A stretch of 64,000 nt of DNA from Promineifilum sp. (GTDB lineage: Bacteria; Chloroflexota; Anaerolineae; Promineifilales; Promineifilaceae), in NCBI GenBank assembly GCA_020634335.1, contig JACKBY010000017.1, positions 1 to 64,000 on the forward strand. The letters run 5' to 3'. The position numbers and the translations under genes are program-made. Shown one piece after another: positions 24,401-33,183 of this stretch. The notes beneath the pieces are model-generated. The model searched no databases. It saw nothing but the letters and a program-made list of their open reading frames with translations, and was not told the DNA's origin. Numbering within the stretch: the stretch's first letter is position 1; each line of letters begins with the position of its first letter.

Positions 24401-25300
24401 TTACCGCTTGACGCCCGGAGCCAGCATCGCCTCATCCGTGGCCCAGTTCGATTCGGGCAGCGCCGGCTTGTCGACCTCGCGCGCCAGCCATTCGTTGACC
24501 AGGGCGACGGCGGCCACGGCATAGGCCAGCCCGCTGACGATCCAGGCGATCATCGCGCCAAAGATGTAATCGTCGATTTGTAACCCACTGAACCGGAAGG
24601 TGGCCGGATAATCATAAAGTGAGTCGGTGAGGAACAAGAGGATGAGGCCGATGACCTTGATGGGCCAGATGCTGATGAACGTGTAGAGCACGCGCAAGAT
24701 GGGCGCCATGCGGCCGTGGGTCTGCGGCCAGGCGGCGGTGATGTGCCACCAGTTCACCAGGGAGACGCCCAGCAGGCTCAGAAGTTCGACGGCATGGACG
24801 ACGCCGTAGCGCAGCGTCGCCGCGTGGATATGGGGATCATACCAGAACCAACAGATGGACAGGTAGGTCAACAGCGTGACGCCCGGCGCGGTGGCCCAGC
24901 GCAGAAAGCGCCGGCCGGCTCCGGGCCGGTCGTCGTGTTGTCGCGCCGCCAGGATCATGACCCGCCCACGCTCCGGCAGTCCGTAGAGCAAGGCCGGCAC
25001 AGGGTTGGCGAACATCAGAAAGCTGGGAATGGACGCCACCAGGAGCATGTGCTGGATGATACGCGCGCTGAAGTATTGCGTCGACAGATAGCCCAGCGGC
25101 GAAATCAACGCCACGGCCAGCAGGGCCAGCCCGGCCATGAAAAATCTGAGCGCGCGCCCAGATGCCGGGGCATCCTTGGGCGGCGGCCCCTTGTGGAAGA
25201 CCTGTAAGCGTTGCCAGCCGCGCACGTAGACCAGCCCGGAAAGAAATATCCCAACGGCCGCCAGCGCGCGCCAGAATGTCGCCTCGGTCCAGATGCCCAT
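24401..25300 (-). CDS. CtaG/caa3-type cytochrome oxidase assembly-like membrane protein
   Basis: Polytopic membrane protein of about 299 aa with roughly seven hydrophobic helices, among them ALRFFMAGLALLAVALISPLGYLS and VIGLILLFLTDSLYDYPATF. The HMLLVASIPSFLMFANPVPALLYGLP segment is characteristic of the caa3_CtaG family (copper delivery to or assembly of cytochrome oxidase). Membrane-edge histidines are present as expected. No oxidase subunit genes are nearby. The start was set at 25300 because a promoter ends 11 nt before it; an upstream in-frame ATG would put the promoter inside the gene. Confidence 0.85.
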   Translation of the reverse strand: MGIWTEATFWRALAAVGIFLSGLVYVRGWQRLQVFHKGPPPKDAPASGRALRFFMAGLALLAVALISPLGYLSTQYFSARIIQHMLLVASIPSFLMFANPVPALLYGLPERGRVMILAARQHDDRPGAGRRFLRWATAPGVTLLTYLSICWFWYDPHIHAATLRYGVVHAVELLSLLGVSLVNWWHITAAWPQTHGRMAPILRVLYTFISIWPIKVIGLILLFLTDSLYDYPATFRFSGLQIDDYIFGAMIAWIVSGLAYAVAAVALVNEWLAREVDKPALPESNWATDEAMLAPGVKR

Positions 25301-25310
25301 AGCGCTTGAG

Positions 25311-25338
25311 ATTGTAACAAGTGGCGCGGCTGGGGCAA
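25311..25338 (-). promoter_or_regulatory. Promoter of the CtaG-like gene (leaderless)
   Basis: On the minus strand TTGCCC (25333-25338) and TACAAT (25311-25316) are spaced 16 bp apart. The ATG at 25300 is 10 nt past the -10 box, leaving a leader of a few bases at most. Confidence 0.55.
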
Positions 25339-25445
25339 CGGGTTTTACCGGCGTTCTAAGGGTTGCTGATGATGACGCCGTCACAAAAGCATGCTCAGGC
25401 TCGTAATCAGTAGTGGGGGTTGCGCTCCCAACAACGGCATTCTGC

Positions 25446-26246
25446 TCACGGGACCTTATCAGAAAAAAGGTCTCGGCGTCTGAACATAGCCGTGGCGAAG
25501 CGCCCCATGACTTTCGTGTTCGTCAGATAGTCGATGGCCGCGCCCGACTTGTCGTTGGCCATCATCCGCTCGACAAGCCACGGCGTCACCGTCTCCACCT
25601 TGTCACCGAGCGCGTTAAATACCCATTTGGCGCGTTCCAGCCCTTTCGGGTCATCCTTGAACGGATCGGTAAGTAATTCGGTGATAACGATGCCGGGACT
25701 AATGGTGCTGACTTTGACCGGCGTCCCCTTTGTCTCGGCCGTCAGCGAGCGGGAGAGGAAGCGCAGCCCCGATTTGGTCGTGCCGTAAAGCGACAACCCG
25801 ACCCGCAGGCGGCCGTTGCTGCCGAACCCTTCCATATTGTACAGGTGACCACCCCCCTGCAACAGGAAGCCGCGAATGGCCGTCCGTGACCCCCAAATCG
25901 CCCCTTTAAGGTTGATATCCACTACCTGATTGACCATCTCGACCGGCATCTCCCAGACTTTCAGCATGGGGTGGCCCATGCCGGCGTTGTTGATCCACAT
26001 ATCGACCCGGCCAAACGACGCCGCAGCCGCATCCCACAGCGCCTGGTGTGTCGCCAGGTCAGTGACGTCGCCGGGCCGCCCCGCCAGCCGATCATGACCG
26101 TGCATTCCGCCCAGCGCACCAATTGCCTTGTCCACGCTGTCTTGCGAGCGGCCGTTGATCGTTACCGAGCAACCACGCTTGAGAAATTCGTCGGCCAGCC
26201 CATAGCCGATCCCCCGGGTGCTCCCCGTTATTACAATGTTTTTCAT
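25446..26246 (-). CDS. Short-chain dehydrogenase/reductase
   Basis: 266-aa classical SDR. It begins MKNIVITGSTRGIGYGLADEF, the NADP-type TGxxxGIG motif with a basic residue, has MWINNAGMG, and the catalytic pair in LYGTTKSGLRF (Tyr and Lys four apart). SPGIVITELLTDPF follows. The substrate is unknown. The start at 26246 was chosen because the fold begins at once there. The upstream open frame has no homology-like pattern, and a palindrome lies between this start and the diverging gene. Confidence 0.88.
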   Translation of the reverse strand: MKNIVITGSTRGIGYGLADEFLKRGCSVTINGRSQDSVDKAIGALGGMHGHDRLAGRPGDVTDLATHQALWDAAAASFGRVDMWINNAGMGHPMLKVWEMPVEMVNQVVDINLKGAIWGSRTAIRGFLLQGGGHLYNMEGFGSNGRLRVGLSLYGTTKSGLRFLSRSLTAETKGTPVKVSTISPGIVITELLTDPFKDDPKGLERAKWVFNALGDKVETVTPWLVERMMANDKSGAAIDYLTNTKVMGRFATAMFRRRDLFSDKVP

Positions 26247-26283
26247 AGTCCTTCGCTTTGTCTGGGAGGCGATGGGTTGCCTG

Positions 26284-26311
26284 TGGAGATCACTGCTTGT
26301 GTCGATCTCCA
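26284..26311. promoter_or_regulatory. Inverted repeat upstream of the SDR gene
   Basis: TGGAGATC and GATCTCCA are exact 8-bp arms separated by 12 nt, 38-65 bp before the SDR start in a divergent intergenic region. It could be an operator; there is no other evidence. Confidence 0.35.
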
Positions 26312-26400
26312 TCCGTTGCGCCCCCACAATTCCCCTGTTTATCGCACCATATGGTATTATTCGCTCCACTCATTTTATCATGAATTGGAGATTCTCCCGC

Positions 26401-26883
26401 ATGCACGACCTGTCACAAGTTGCTCCTGCCTTTGTTGAAATGGCCCACGGCATCGTCTGGGCCACGGTCGCCACGGTCGACGCCGGCGGCCGTCCCCGCT
26501 CGCGCATCCTCCACCCCATCTGGCAATGGGACGGCCGGCGGCTTGTCGGCTGGATCGCCACCAGCCCATCCCCCGTCAAGCGCGCCCATCTGGCCGCCCA
26601 TCCCTATGCTTCGGTGAATTACTGGCAGCCATCGCACGACACGTGCGTGGCCGAGTGTCGCGCCACCCTGCAGATGGATGACGAGACGCGAATCGACGTC
26701 TGGAACCTGTTTGCCGGCGGCCCTGAGCCGGTCGGCTACGATCCAAACATCGTGCCGTCGTGGCGCGGCGGGCCGACGTCGGAAAACTTTGCCGCCATCA
26801 GGCTGGAGCCGTGGCGGCTGCGCGTCTTCCCCGGCAGTGTGTTGCTGGGCCAGGGCGGGCAGGTATTAACGTGGCGGGAATGA
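26401..26883 (+). CDS. Pyridoxamine 5'-phosphate oxidase-like flavin-binding protein
   Basis: 160-aa split-barrel protein. The pattern EMAHGIVWATVATVDAGGRPRSRILHPIWQWDG is the usual first two strands of the PNPOx-like fold, with the GRPRSR phosphate-binding segment. It then has VKRAHLAAHPYASVNYWQPSHD. Members bind FMN or F420 and reduce varied substrates; the specific one cannot be told. GGAG lies about 11 nt before the ATG. It is followed 40 bp later by an unknown gene in the same direction. Confidence 0.82.
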   Translation: MHDLSQVAPAFVEMAHGIVWATVATVDAGGRPRSRILHPIWQWDGRRLVGWIATSPSPVKRAHLAAHPYASVNYWQPSHDTCVAECRATLQMDDETRIDVWNLFAGGPEPVGYDPNIVPSWRGGPTSENFAAIRLEPWRLRVFPGSVLLGQGGQVLTWRE

Positions 26884-26923
26884 ATACGATGTCCCGTTCC
26901 TTCATCAACAGGTTCACGCGCCC

Positions 26924-27598
26924 ATGACTGAAAACAAGCCTTTTATATCGACCATCACCGGCGTTCGCGAGGTCGCGCTGGCGGCCACAGCCGGCCTGGG
27001 CTATTGGCGCGACAAACTGCGCGATGAAGGACTGGTTCCCTATGAGGACCGCGGCCGCGCCTCGTTGCTGCTGACGGCCATCGCGTCCAGATTTCGCGGC
27101 ATCCCCTTTCGCGAGCTGTCCATCTCGGTCCTGGTCAGCAACGACGGCGGGGTCACGCCCGCCGGAGCCTACCTGGCCTACGCCTACAACTCTTCGCGCT
27201 CGTTGGCCTTCGCCGAGCGCGTTTTCTTCCAGACGCCCTACCACCGGGCTGCCCTGACCCTCGACGAGCGCATCCCGGCGCAGATGGGCCTGTCGCGGGG
27301 CGAGCGCGTCCTGTTCAACGCCCGCATGAGCGACAGAGCCGCGTCCGGCCGCCAGGAAGACGCCCTATTCGACGGCCCTATCTACTTGCCCGGCGGCCGG
27401 CAGGTTTTCTACGCCCGCCTCAGCGGCCGGGGACAACTCTATGATTTTGATTCATCAGATCAAATGACCATTGAACGCGGTCCGGACGACCCCGTCTTCG
27501 GCCAATTGATCGATTCAGAGATCAAAGGCAAGTCGTGGCTGGTGCGCGCCGGGGCCGTCCATGCCCGGTCGAAGACCTACCGGCGCGACGAGCCCTGA
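26924..27598 (+). CDS. Conserved hypothetical protein, 224 aa
   Basis: No family recognised with confidence. It is soluble, without signal or membrane helices. The middle (IASRFRGIPFRELSISVLVS) and the strand-rich C-terminal half resemble the acetoacetate decarboxylase-like beta-barrel in general pattern only. Its gene lies between a PNPOx-like gene and mgtC, all plus strand, with gaps of 40 and 13 bp, so a three-gene transcript is likely. Confidence 0.65.
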   Translation: MTENKPFISTITGVREVALAATAGLGYWRDKLRDEGLVPYEDRGRASLLLTAIASRFRGIPFRELSISVLVSNDGGVTPAGAYLAYAYNSSRSLAFAERVFFQTPYHRAALTLDERIPAQMGLSRGERVLFNARMSDRAASGRQEDALFDGPIYLPGGRQVFYARLSGRGQLYDFDSSDQMTIERGPDDPVFGQLIDSEIKGKSWLVRAGAVHARSKTYRRDEP

Positions 27599-27611
27599 TC
27601 GAGAGCAGTCA

Positions 27612-28052
27612 ATGAATTTTCCAACCCTTGACTGGCAACAACTGCTGGTTTACGTGGCCCAGATCGCCGGCGCGTTTCTGCTGGTATTGCCGGTGGCATG
27701 GGAGCGGGAAAAATCCACGCGCATCATGGGGCTGCGCACGTTTCCCCTGGTGTCGGTCGCCAGTTGCGCCTACGTCCTCATCGCCGTGTCGGTGATCGGC
27801 CCGGCCGCAGACGCCCAGTCGCGCATTATTCAGGGCCTCATGACCGGCATCGGCTTCATCGGCGGTGGGGCAATCCTGAAAGACGGCGACGTCGTGCGCG
27901 GCACGGCCACGGCCGCCAGCGTGTGGATGGTCGGGGCTATCGGCGCGGCTGTCGGCTACGAGCGCTATGAGATCGCCATTGTCCTCAGTCTCGTGACCTT
28001 TCTGACGCTGCGCCTGCTGACACCCGTAACCCGATCCGGGCGCTCCGACTGA
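27612..28052 (+). CDS. MgtC/SapB-family membrane protein
   Basis: 146 aa with four predicted membrane helices. Family motifs are LVLPVAWEREKSTRIMGLRT (conserved Arg/Glu after helix 1), FPLVSVASCAYVLI, and GLMTGIGFIGGGAIL followed by GTATAASVW. MgtC-like proteins modulate Mg2+ homeostasis, ATP synthase or cell-wall traits in other bacteria; the role here is unknown. It lacks the C-terminal cytoplasmic domain of true MgtC, so it is the short SapB-like form. The start ATG at 27612 lies 13 bp past the previous stop. Confidence 0.9.
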   Translation: MNFPTLDWQQLLVYVAQIAGAFLLVLPVAWEREKSTRIMGLRTFPLVSVASCAYVLIAVSVIGPAADAQSRIIQGLMTGIGFIGGGAILKDGDVVRGTATAASVWMVGAIGAAVGYERYEIAIVLSLVTFLTLRLLTPVTRSGRSD

Positions 28053-28063
28053 GCCTGAACGGA

Positions 28064-28996
28064 CTAACGGCCAGCGACGCTCCCCAGGATTTCATACATC
28101 TCCGCCAGGCCCAGCGCTCGCTCCCAGCCCGCGCCATGATCTTCAAAACTCCACCAGCCCGATAGGACAGCGTGGGCCTCGGCCCAGGCCAGCAACTCGT
28201 GGCGCGGCGCGCCCAGCGCCCCGGCCAGCGCCGCCACGCGCCGCGCTTGCAGGCTCATCAACTCGGCCGCGGACAGGCCATCGGGCGGGTCATTCAGAAA
28301 CGTCGCCACGTCAAAATACGGATGACCGGCATACCCCTTGGGATCAATAGCCAGCCAGCCGTCTTGTTCGTCGCGCAGCACATTGCCCGGGTTCATGTCG
28401 CCATGAATGAGCATGGTGTTCGCCCCCTCGCCGGCCAGCTCGCGAAACAGCGCCGCCGCACGCTCGATGCGTTCCGGCGGGAACGGGCCGTAGCCGCCGC
28501 CGAATGCCGCCCGCAGCCGGTCGAAGCCGCGGGCCAGATCGGCGAGCGTCATGAACGGATGCTCGCCCGGCAGAGGCCGCCGCACTCGTTGCAAGACGCC
28601 GGTCAATGCGGCGATCTGCCCGTCCACACTCGTCACCTCGCGCAGCGACCGGCCGGGCAGCACCCGCTCCAGCAGCAGCACACCACGCGCCCGGTCGGCG
28701 TCGAGCAAGGGGACGGTGCCGTGGCCGCCGAACGCCCGCAGCGCGTCGATCTCGCTCCACAGTTCGCCGTGGGGCACGCCCGCCTTCAATACCCATGCCT
28801 CGCCATCGGGTCCGACGGCTGGGGCCACATAATTGTAGGAAGGGACGGGGAAGGGCGGCAGGATGGTCAGCGACCAGCGGGCGGCGAATTCGGCCAGCAG
28901 CGCCGGCAACATCTCCAGCCAGGCCTCGCCGCGCGGCCCATGAACGTCGCGGATTTTGCCGGCGCAGTAGGAACCATCGACAATCGTCTTGCTCAT
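28064..28996 (-). CDS. Aminoglycoside/hydroxyurea phosphotransferase family kinase (APH(6)-like)
   Basis: 310-aa kinase-like fold. Key elements are EAWVLKAG (ATP Lys), the catalytic loop MLIHGDMNPGNVL with Asp and Asn, and WLAIDPKGYAGHPYFDVATFL with the metal Asp. The last motif is typical of the streptomycin 6-kinase/hydroxyurea phosphotransferase group. It may phosphorylate an aminoglycoside or an unrelated small metabolite; environmental members are often not resistance genes. A TATAAT-like box (minus strand, just before the ATG) suggests another near-leaderless start. Confidence 0.82.
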   Translation of the reverse strand: MSKTIVDGSYCAGKIRDVHGPRGEAWLEMLPALLAEFAARWSLTILPPFPVPSYNYVAPAVGPDGEAWVLKAGVPHGELWSEIDALRAFGGHGTVPLLDADRARGVLLLERVLPGRSLREVTSVDGQIAALTGVLQRVRRPLPGEHPFMTLADLARGFDRLRAAFGGGYGPFPPERIERAAALFRELAGEGANTMLIHGDMNPGNVLRDEQDGWLAIDPKGYAGHPYFDVATFLNDPPDGLSAAELMSLQARRVAALAGALGAPRHELLAWAEAHAVLSGWWSFEDHGAGWERALGLAEMYEILGSVAGR

Positions 28997-29115
28997 CCGG
29001 CCGGAAATTATACTCGCTCTATTCCTTTTAGCCGCCTTTGTCGCTACAATTCCGACCTTGGACGGCTGGCGCGACCCTGGTGACAGCGCGGGTTGGCGCG
29101 GTCTGGAGGCAACAC

Positions 29116-29772
29116 ATGGAGATTATCAGCGTGAATATTGGCCAAGCCCAACGCATTGAGAATGCCAAGTCAATCGGGGTGACGGGTATCTACAAGACAC
29201 CGGCCGCCGCGCCGGTGCGCGTCACTACGCTGGGGCTGGCAAACGACGCCATCTGTGATGTCAAACATCATGGCGGAGTGGATCAGGCGGTCTACGTCTA
29301 CGGCCAGGCGGATTACGATTGGTGGACAGCCGAACTTGGACACGAGCTAGAGCCGGGCACGTTCGGCGAAAACCTGACCGTCAGCAAACTGGAGAGTGCG
29401 ACGTTAGCCGTCGGCGACCGGCTGCATCTGGCCGAAGTGGTGCTGGAGGTCACGTCGCCCCGCATTCCGTGCGTCACGCTGGCGGCGCGCATGGGCGACC
29501 CAGCCTTTGCCAAACGGTTCCGGCAGGCGGCGCGGCCCGGCGTCTACTGCCGCGTGATTCGCGAGGGCGATGTGCGCGCCGGGGAGCCGGTGCGGCGGGA
29601 ACCGTATAGCGGCGCGCTGCTCTCCATCGCGGAAAGCTTTCGCGACGCTTACGTGCGGGAATGGGACGAAGCGATGATCCGCCGCCACTTGGCCGTGCCC
29701 ATCGCCGTGCGCGACCGCGTGGAACTCGAGGAGCGGTTGGCTGCGTTGGCGGCCCCTCAGACCACCCGGTAA
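29116..29772 (+). CDS. MOSC-domain protein (YiiM-like)
   Basis: 218 aa. The MOSC beta-barrel carries CDVKHHGGVDQAVYVYG near residue 50, GTFGENLTVS, and the conserved Cys in PRIPCVTLAARMG. MOSC domains bind molybdenum cofactor, and YiiM-type proteins reduce N-hydroxylated compounds with it. A C-terminal helical extension (FRDAYVREWDEAMIRRHLAV) is as in YiiM. The start ATG at 29116 is preceded by GGAGG 6 nt upstream. It is divergent from the phosphotransferase gene. Confidence 0.9.
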   Translation: MEIISVNIGQAQRIENAKSIGVTGIYKTPAAAPVRVTTLGLANDAICDVKHHGGVDQAVYVYGQADYDWWTAELGHELEPGTFGENLTVSKLESATLAVGDRLHLAEVVLEVTSPRIPCVTLAARMGDPAFAKRFRQAARPGVYCRVIREGDVRAGEPVRREPYSGALLSIAESFRDAYVREWDEAMIRRHLAVPIAVRDRVELEERLAALAAPQTTR

Positions 29773-29811
29773 ATACAACCCTGGAGGCGTTGAACCAGAG
29801 CGCCCATCAAA

Positions 29812-30141
29812 TCAGAGCAATGCGCTTATCTTTGCCAGGACTTCGTTCATGGCGTTGGCCGGCAATCGGCCGACGAATTCTGCCTCTCCACCTCGCCAAT
29901 CCAAAGATTTCACCTGATCGCACAGAACCACTCCCCTTATTTTCAGTCCGGCTGGAATGGCGACTTCAAACGGATAACCTTTCACTTGACTGGTAATAGG
30001 ACAAGCGAGAAGAAGTCCGACTTTGCCGTTATATAAGCCAGGAGAAAGGACGACCGCCGGCCGTCGTCCGGCTTGTTCTCGGCCGACCTGGGGATTGAAA
30101 TTGAGCCACACGATGTCGCCACGCTGAGGTGTGTAGTCCAC
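29812..30141 (-). CDS. mazF: MazF/PemK-family mRNA interferase toxin
   Basis: 109-aa endoribonuclease toxin. It opens with QRGDIVWLNFNPQVGREQAG and RRPAVVLSP (catalytic Arg region), has LACPITSQVKGYPFEV with the active-site Thr/Ser strand, and ends in a helix (ANAMNEVLAKI). The start is a GTG 2 nt after the stop of the mazE remnant. The toxin frame is complete, whereas its antitoxin has lost its N-terminus, which would be harmful unless the remnant still neutralises or the toxin is silent. Confidence 0.9.
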   Translation of the reverse strand: MDYTPQRGDIVWLNFNPQVGREQAGRRPAVVLSPGLYNGKVGLLLACPITSQVKGYPFEVAIPAGLKIRGVVLCDQVKSLDWRGGEAEFVGRLPANAMNEVLAKISALL

Positions 30142-30143
30142 GG

Positions 30144-30350
30144 CTACCAGACCTCATTGCCGACGCTTTCGCCCCAATCGACTTCGCCGTGAACGTTCTC
30201 CGGCTTCACCTGGGCTAGAAGTTCCTCCAGTGAATAAGCTTCTTGATCCACCGGCGTGATGACCAGCTTGCCCGCCTCAACCGTCAATTCCACGGCCGAA
30301 CCCGAAGCAATCTGAATCTCACCCGCGAATGCTTTCGGGATTCGGAGAGC
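30144..30350 (-). pseudogene. mazE: 5'-truncated mazE antitoxin
   Basis: The frame ending at 30144 reads ALRIPKAFAGEIQIASGSAV, ELTVEAGKLVITPVDQEAYSLEELL and finally DWGESVGNEVW, a MazE/AbrB-type antitoxin. The expected N-terminal strand (a K-WGNSLA-like segment with the start ATG) is replaced by unrelated sequence, and no good start codon lies in frame. The lost 5' end coincides with the 3' end of the nucleotidyltransferase gene in another frame, as if a deletion had joined the two. Confidence 0.7.
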
Positions 30351-31144
30351 AATAATAAGGTATTGATACTTTCCATGGGAGCCGGCCGCAAGACGATGCC
30401 CATTCGACCGGCGTCGATCATTTGCTCTTCCATCTTCCGGGACAAGCTAACCACGACCGTGGCAAGCTCTTCGGCCGTCGCCGTCGGCGGCAGTTGATGA
30501 TTCAAGCGGCCACGATACTCGTCGGGTTGACCGGCCAGCAGGCGTTCGACATCAAGCGCCAGCGTGTTTAGCTCATTGAGCCGGCAACGAGCGAGACCCC
30601 ATTCGCGGCGAACGAGATATTTGCTCACGACAGCCAGCATCATCCAGAAGTAGGCGATCATCTCCGGCACTTTCTCGACCAATGTCGCTGAATCGAGGGG
30701 AACCGGCGGTGGCGCGACGGGAACCTGAAGATGCTCGAATAAAACACGCGCCGCGCCGGGCCGCCGGGCTTTGGAGTAGGGAACGAGAATCCAGTCAACG
30801 ATGTGAGCCGAGGGTTGGTAGAGAACCGACGTGAACGCTCCTCCCTCCGGCGCGTTGTTGTTATTCTCATGCACGTTGGCCGGATCGCCGAACTGACTGA
30901 AGAAGAGCAGTCGTTCAGTCACTGGTCGCGCAGTGACCATCGCGCCCCGCCGGCACAGTGACTCGCCAAAGGCATCGCCGACGACAACCGTCAGATCGAT
31001 GTCGCTGACGGCATCCGCCTCACCACGTGCATAGCTGCCAGTCAACCAGGCGGCCACGAAACGCTCGTCGTTCGTCAGAGCATCGGTAATCGTGCCCAGG
31101 AGGGTGTCACGATTCTCTTTGTAGACTTCCAGAGAGTGACTCAT
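30284..31144 (-). CDS. Nucleotidyltransferase-domain protein
   Basis: 286 aa. The pol-beta-type NTase motif is clear: AAWLTGSYARGEADAVSDIDLTVVV (GS then two Asp two apart) near residues 35-55. The rest, with LNELNTLALDVERLL and a helical C-terminal half, resembles aminoglycoside adenylyltransferase-like or KNTase-C proteins. AGGAAGG precedes the ATG at 31144. The last 18 residues (after LLLLSE) overlap the mazE remnant in another frame and look like run-on sequence after a deletion, so the native C-terminus may be lost. Confidence 0.82.
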   Translation of the reverse strand: MSHSLEVYKENRDTLLGTITDALTNDERFVAAWLTGSYARGEADAVSDIDLTVVVGDAFGESLCRRGAMVTARPVTERLLFFSQFGDPANVHENNNNAPEGGAFTSVLYQPSAHIVDWILVPYSKARRPGAARVLFEHLQVPVAPPPVPLDSATLVEKVPEMIAYFWMMLAVVSKYLVRREWGLARCRLNELNTLALDVERLLAGQPDEYRGRLNHQLPPTATAEELATVVVSLSRKMEEQMIDAGRMGIVLRPAPMESINTLLLLSESRKHSRVRFRLLRVRPWN

Positions 31145-31193
31145 CTTGTTACCTTCCTCGTGTGCCACTCCCGACAAGAGTGACGTACCCTTA

Positions 31194-33089
31194 TCAAGCG
31201 ATCTCCCCATGCCATAGCCGCTGCATCTCGGCCGACGACGCCAGCAACTCATCCAGCGTCCCCTGCGCGGCGACGCGGCCGCCTTCGAGCACGATTATGT
31301 GGTCGGCGCGGCGCAACGCCGGACGGCGGTGGCTGACGACCAGGCAGGTCGGGCGCGCGTTACCTGCTTCATCCACCAGTCGCTCCCACAACAGTTGTTC
31401 CGTCTCCACGTCCAGCGCACTGGACAGATCATCCAAGACCAGCAGCTCGGCGTCGCGGACGAGCATCCGCGCGGCCGAGGCGCGCTGCACCTGACCGCCG
31501 GACAGGCGCACGCCGCGCGGCCCGACGACCGTGTCCAGCCCCGCCTCCAGTGTGGCGAGATCAGGCTCCAGCACGGCCGTGCGCAACGCCCCGTTCAAAT
31601 CGGCCTCGTCCGCCGGCAGCCCCATCAGGATGTTGGCCCGCAGCGATTCGCTGAACAGGCGCGGCACCTGCGGCGTATAGGCCGACCGCGGCGGGATAAA
31701 GAAGGTCGCCGGGTCGGCCACGGCCGTGCCGTTCCAGCGCACCTCGCCGCCGTCCGGCGGCAGCAAGCCCAGCAGCGCCCGCAGCAATGTTGTCTTGCCG
31801 CTGCCCACCCGGCCGGTGATGACGGTGAAGGACCCGCGCGGCAAAGAGAAGGTGATGTCCGCAATGCCGGCGACCGGAAGGACGGCGGACGACCGACCGC
31901 GAGCCACGGCCGGCGCTCCCGTTGTGGCCTGTCGTCCTTCGTCCGTTGTGCCGCTATGCCGGTACGATAACCCCGCTACCTCCAGCCTGTCCAGCCGGCC
32001 GGCCGCGTTCTTGAGGGGCATGCTCAGCGGGGGGAAACCGCCCTTCTCGTAGATGGGCCGGTGGGCGACGATGCTCGCCGGCGGCGCGTCGGGGTGCATC
32101 TCCTGCAGGCGGTCTAGCACCACCCGCTGCTGGGCGATCTCCGATATATAGCTGCCCAGATTGGCCGGGAAGTGGACGGCGATGGTCAGGTAGGTGACGA
32201 ACAGGGTAAAGTCGCCGACAGTCAGCGCGCCCGACTGCAGCGACTGCCCGGCCAGCAGCACGACGACGGCCACGGCGATGTCGCCCATGCTCTGCCCGGC
32301 CGAGAAAGCCAGCGTCAGAAAGGTGTTCTGCCGCACACCGGCCTTGCGCCGCGCTTCGCTCAATGTGTTGAAGTAGCGCAGCGCGCCGGCCTCGGCGTCG
32401 GCAACCTTGATCGCCTGCACGCCGCCGAGGATGTCGCCCAGAAAGCCGGTGACGCGGCTGGACGCCACGCGGGTGGCCCGATCGTAGAGCAGAAAGCGCC
32501 GCCAGGCGACGCGATTGATGAAAAAGACGGCCATCAGCGGCAGGACGGCGACCAGTGTGATCCACGGATTGATGCGGGCCATAATGATGACCGCGAACAG
32601 GAAGAAGATCGCCTCGCCCACCTCTTGCGGGATCCAGGTCGGGAAGTCGGCGAAGTCGCCCACGTCGCGCCCCAGACGGTGGATGGCGTCGCCGGACTCG
32701 ACCGGCATCGGCCGCGCCGCGGGCTTGCTCAGGATGTTATCCATGAAGTTGACGCGCATGAGCACCTGGTTGACGGAGCGCACGGCCCAGCCGCCCCATT
32801 CATAGCCGACGTTGACGGCCATGCGGCCGAATTGCGCCGCCACCAGCAGCCCCAGCAGCGTCCCGATGTCGAAGCCCGCCGCCCCTTCGCCGGTCAGCGC
32901 GTCGAAGAAGCTGCGCGTGATCAGGCCGGGGATAAGTTGGGTGACGATGAAGATGACGCCAAAGACCAGGTTGGCGGCGAAATACCACGGCCGGTAGCGG
33001 ATCAGCGCCCACGTCCCCTTGAAGACCGGAAGTTTATCCGCAGGTTGGGCAGATGGGACAGATTGCAAGTTGGTTGTGGCTGGTGTCAT
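31194..33089 (-). CDS. ABC exporter half-transporter with degenerate Walker B Glu
   Basis: 631 aa: an N-terminal six-helix exporter domain (about residues 30-330) and an ATPase domain. Walker A is GRVGSGKTT, the signature is a canonical LSGGQ, and Walker B is LLVLDDLSSALD, with Asp in place of the catalytic Glu. It pairs with the upstream gene as a heterodimer: this subunit's intact LSGGQ completes the consensus ATP site. Between LSYRHSG and IADITFSL an extra stretch of about 28 residues (GTTDEGRQATTGAP...) interrupts the NBD; its DNA is a GGACGAA-type repeat hairpin. Substrate unknown. An internal, less conserved linker (about residues 345-380) precedes the NBD. Confidence 0.92.
   Translation of the reverse strand: MTPATTNLQSVPSAQPADKLPVFKGTWALIRYRPWYFAANLVFGVIFIVTQLIPGLITRSFFDALTGEGAAGFDIGTLLGLLVAAQFGRMAVNVGYEWGGWAVRSVNQVLMRVNFMDNILSKPAARPMPVESGDAIHRLGRDVGDFADFPTWIPQEVGEAIFFLFAVIIMARINPWITLVAVLPLMAVFFINRVAWRRFLLYDRATRVASSRVTGFLGDILGGVQAIKVADAEAGALRYFNTLSEARRKAGVRQNTFLTLAFSAGQSMGDIAVAVVVLLAGQSLQSGALTVGDFTLFVTYLTIAVHFPANLGSYISEIAQQRVVLDRLQEMHPDAPPASIVAHRPIYEKGGFPPLSMPLKNAAGRLDRLEVAGLSYRHSGTTDEGRQATTGAPAVARGRSSAVLPVAGIADITFSLPRGSFTVITGRVGSGKTTLLRALLGLLPPDGGEVRWNGTAVADPATFFIPPRSAYTPQVPRLFSESLRANILMGLPADEADLNGALRTAVLEPDLATLEAGLDTVVGPRGVRLSGGQVQRASAARMLVRDAELLVLDDLSSALDVETEQLLWERLVDEAGNARPTCLVVSHRRPALRRADHIIVLEGGRVAAQGTLDELLASSAEMQRLWHGEIA
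31871..31952. repeat. GGACGAA-type hairpin repeat inside the ABC gene
   Basis: Short words GGACGGC/GGACGAC on one side and GTCCTTCGTCCG on the other are imperfect reverse complements of each other. In frame they encode the extra loop of the ABC subunit, at the same NBD position as the element in the partner gene. Confidence 0.5.
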
Positions 33090-33183
33090 TGTGATACCCC
33101 ATTATTTGTATCCGACGAAAGAACCAGGGGATGGCCGATCTTCTCAAAGATCCGCCCTCTCTCCGGGTAATTTTTCTTCTCTT

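Noticed and set aside
25301..25384. Longer N-terminus for the CtaG-like protein
   Set aside because: The extension would be translated from within its own promoter and is Ala/Pro/Ser-rich without family support.
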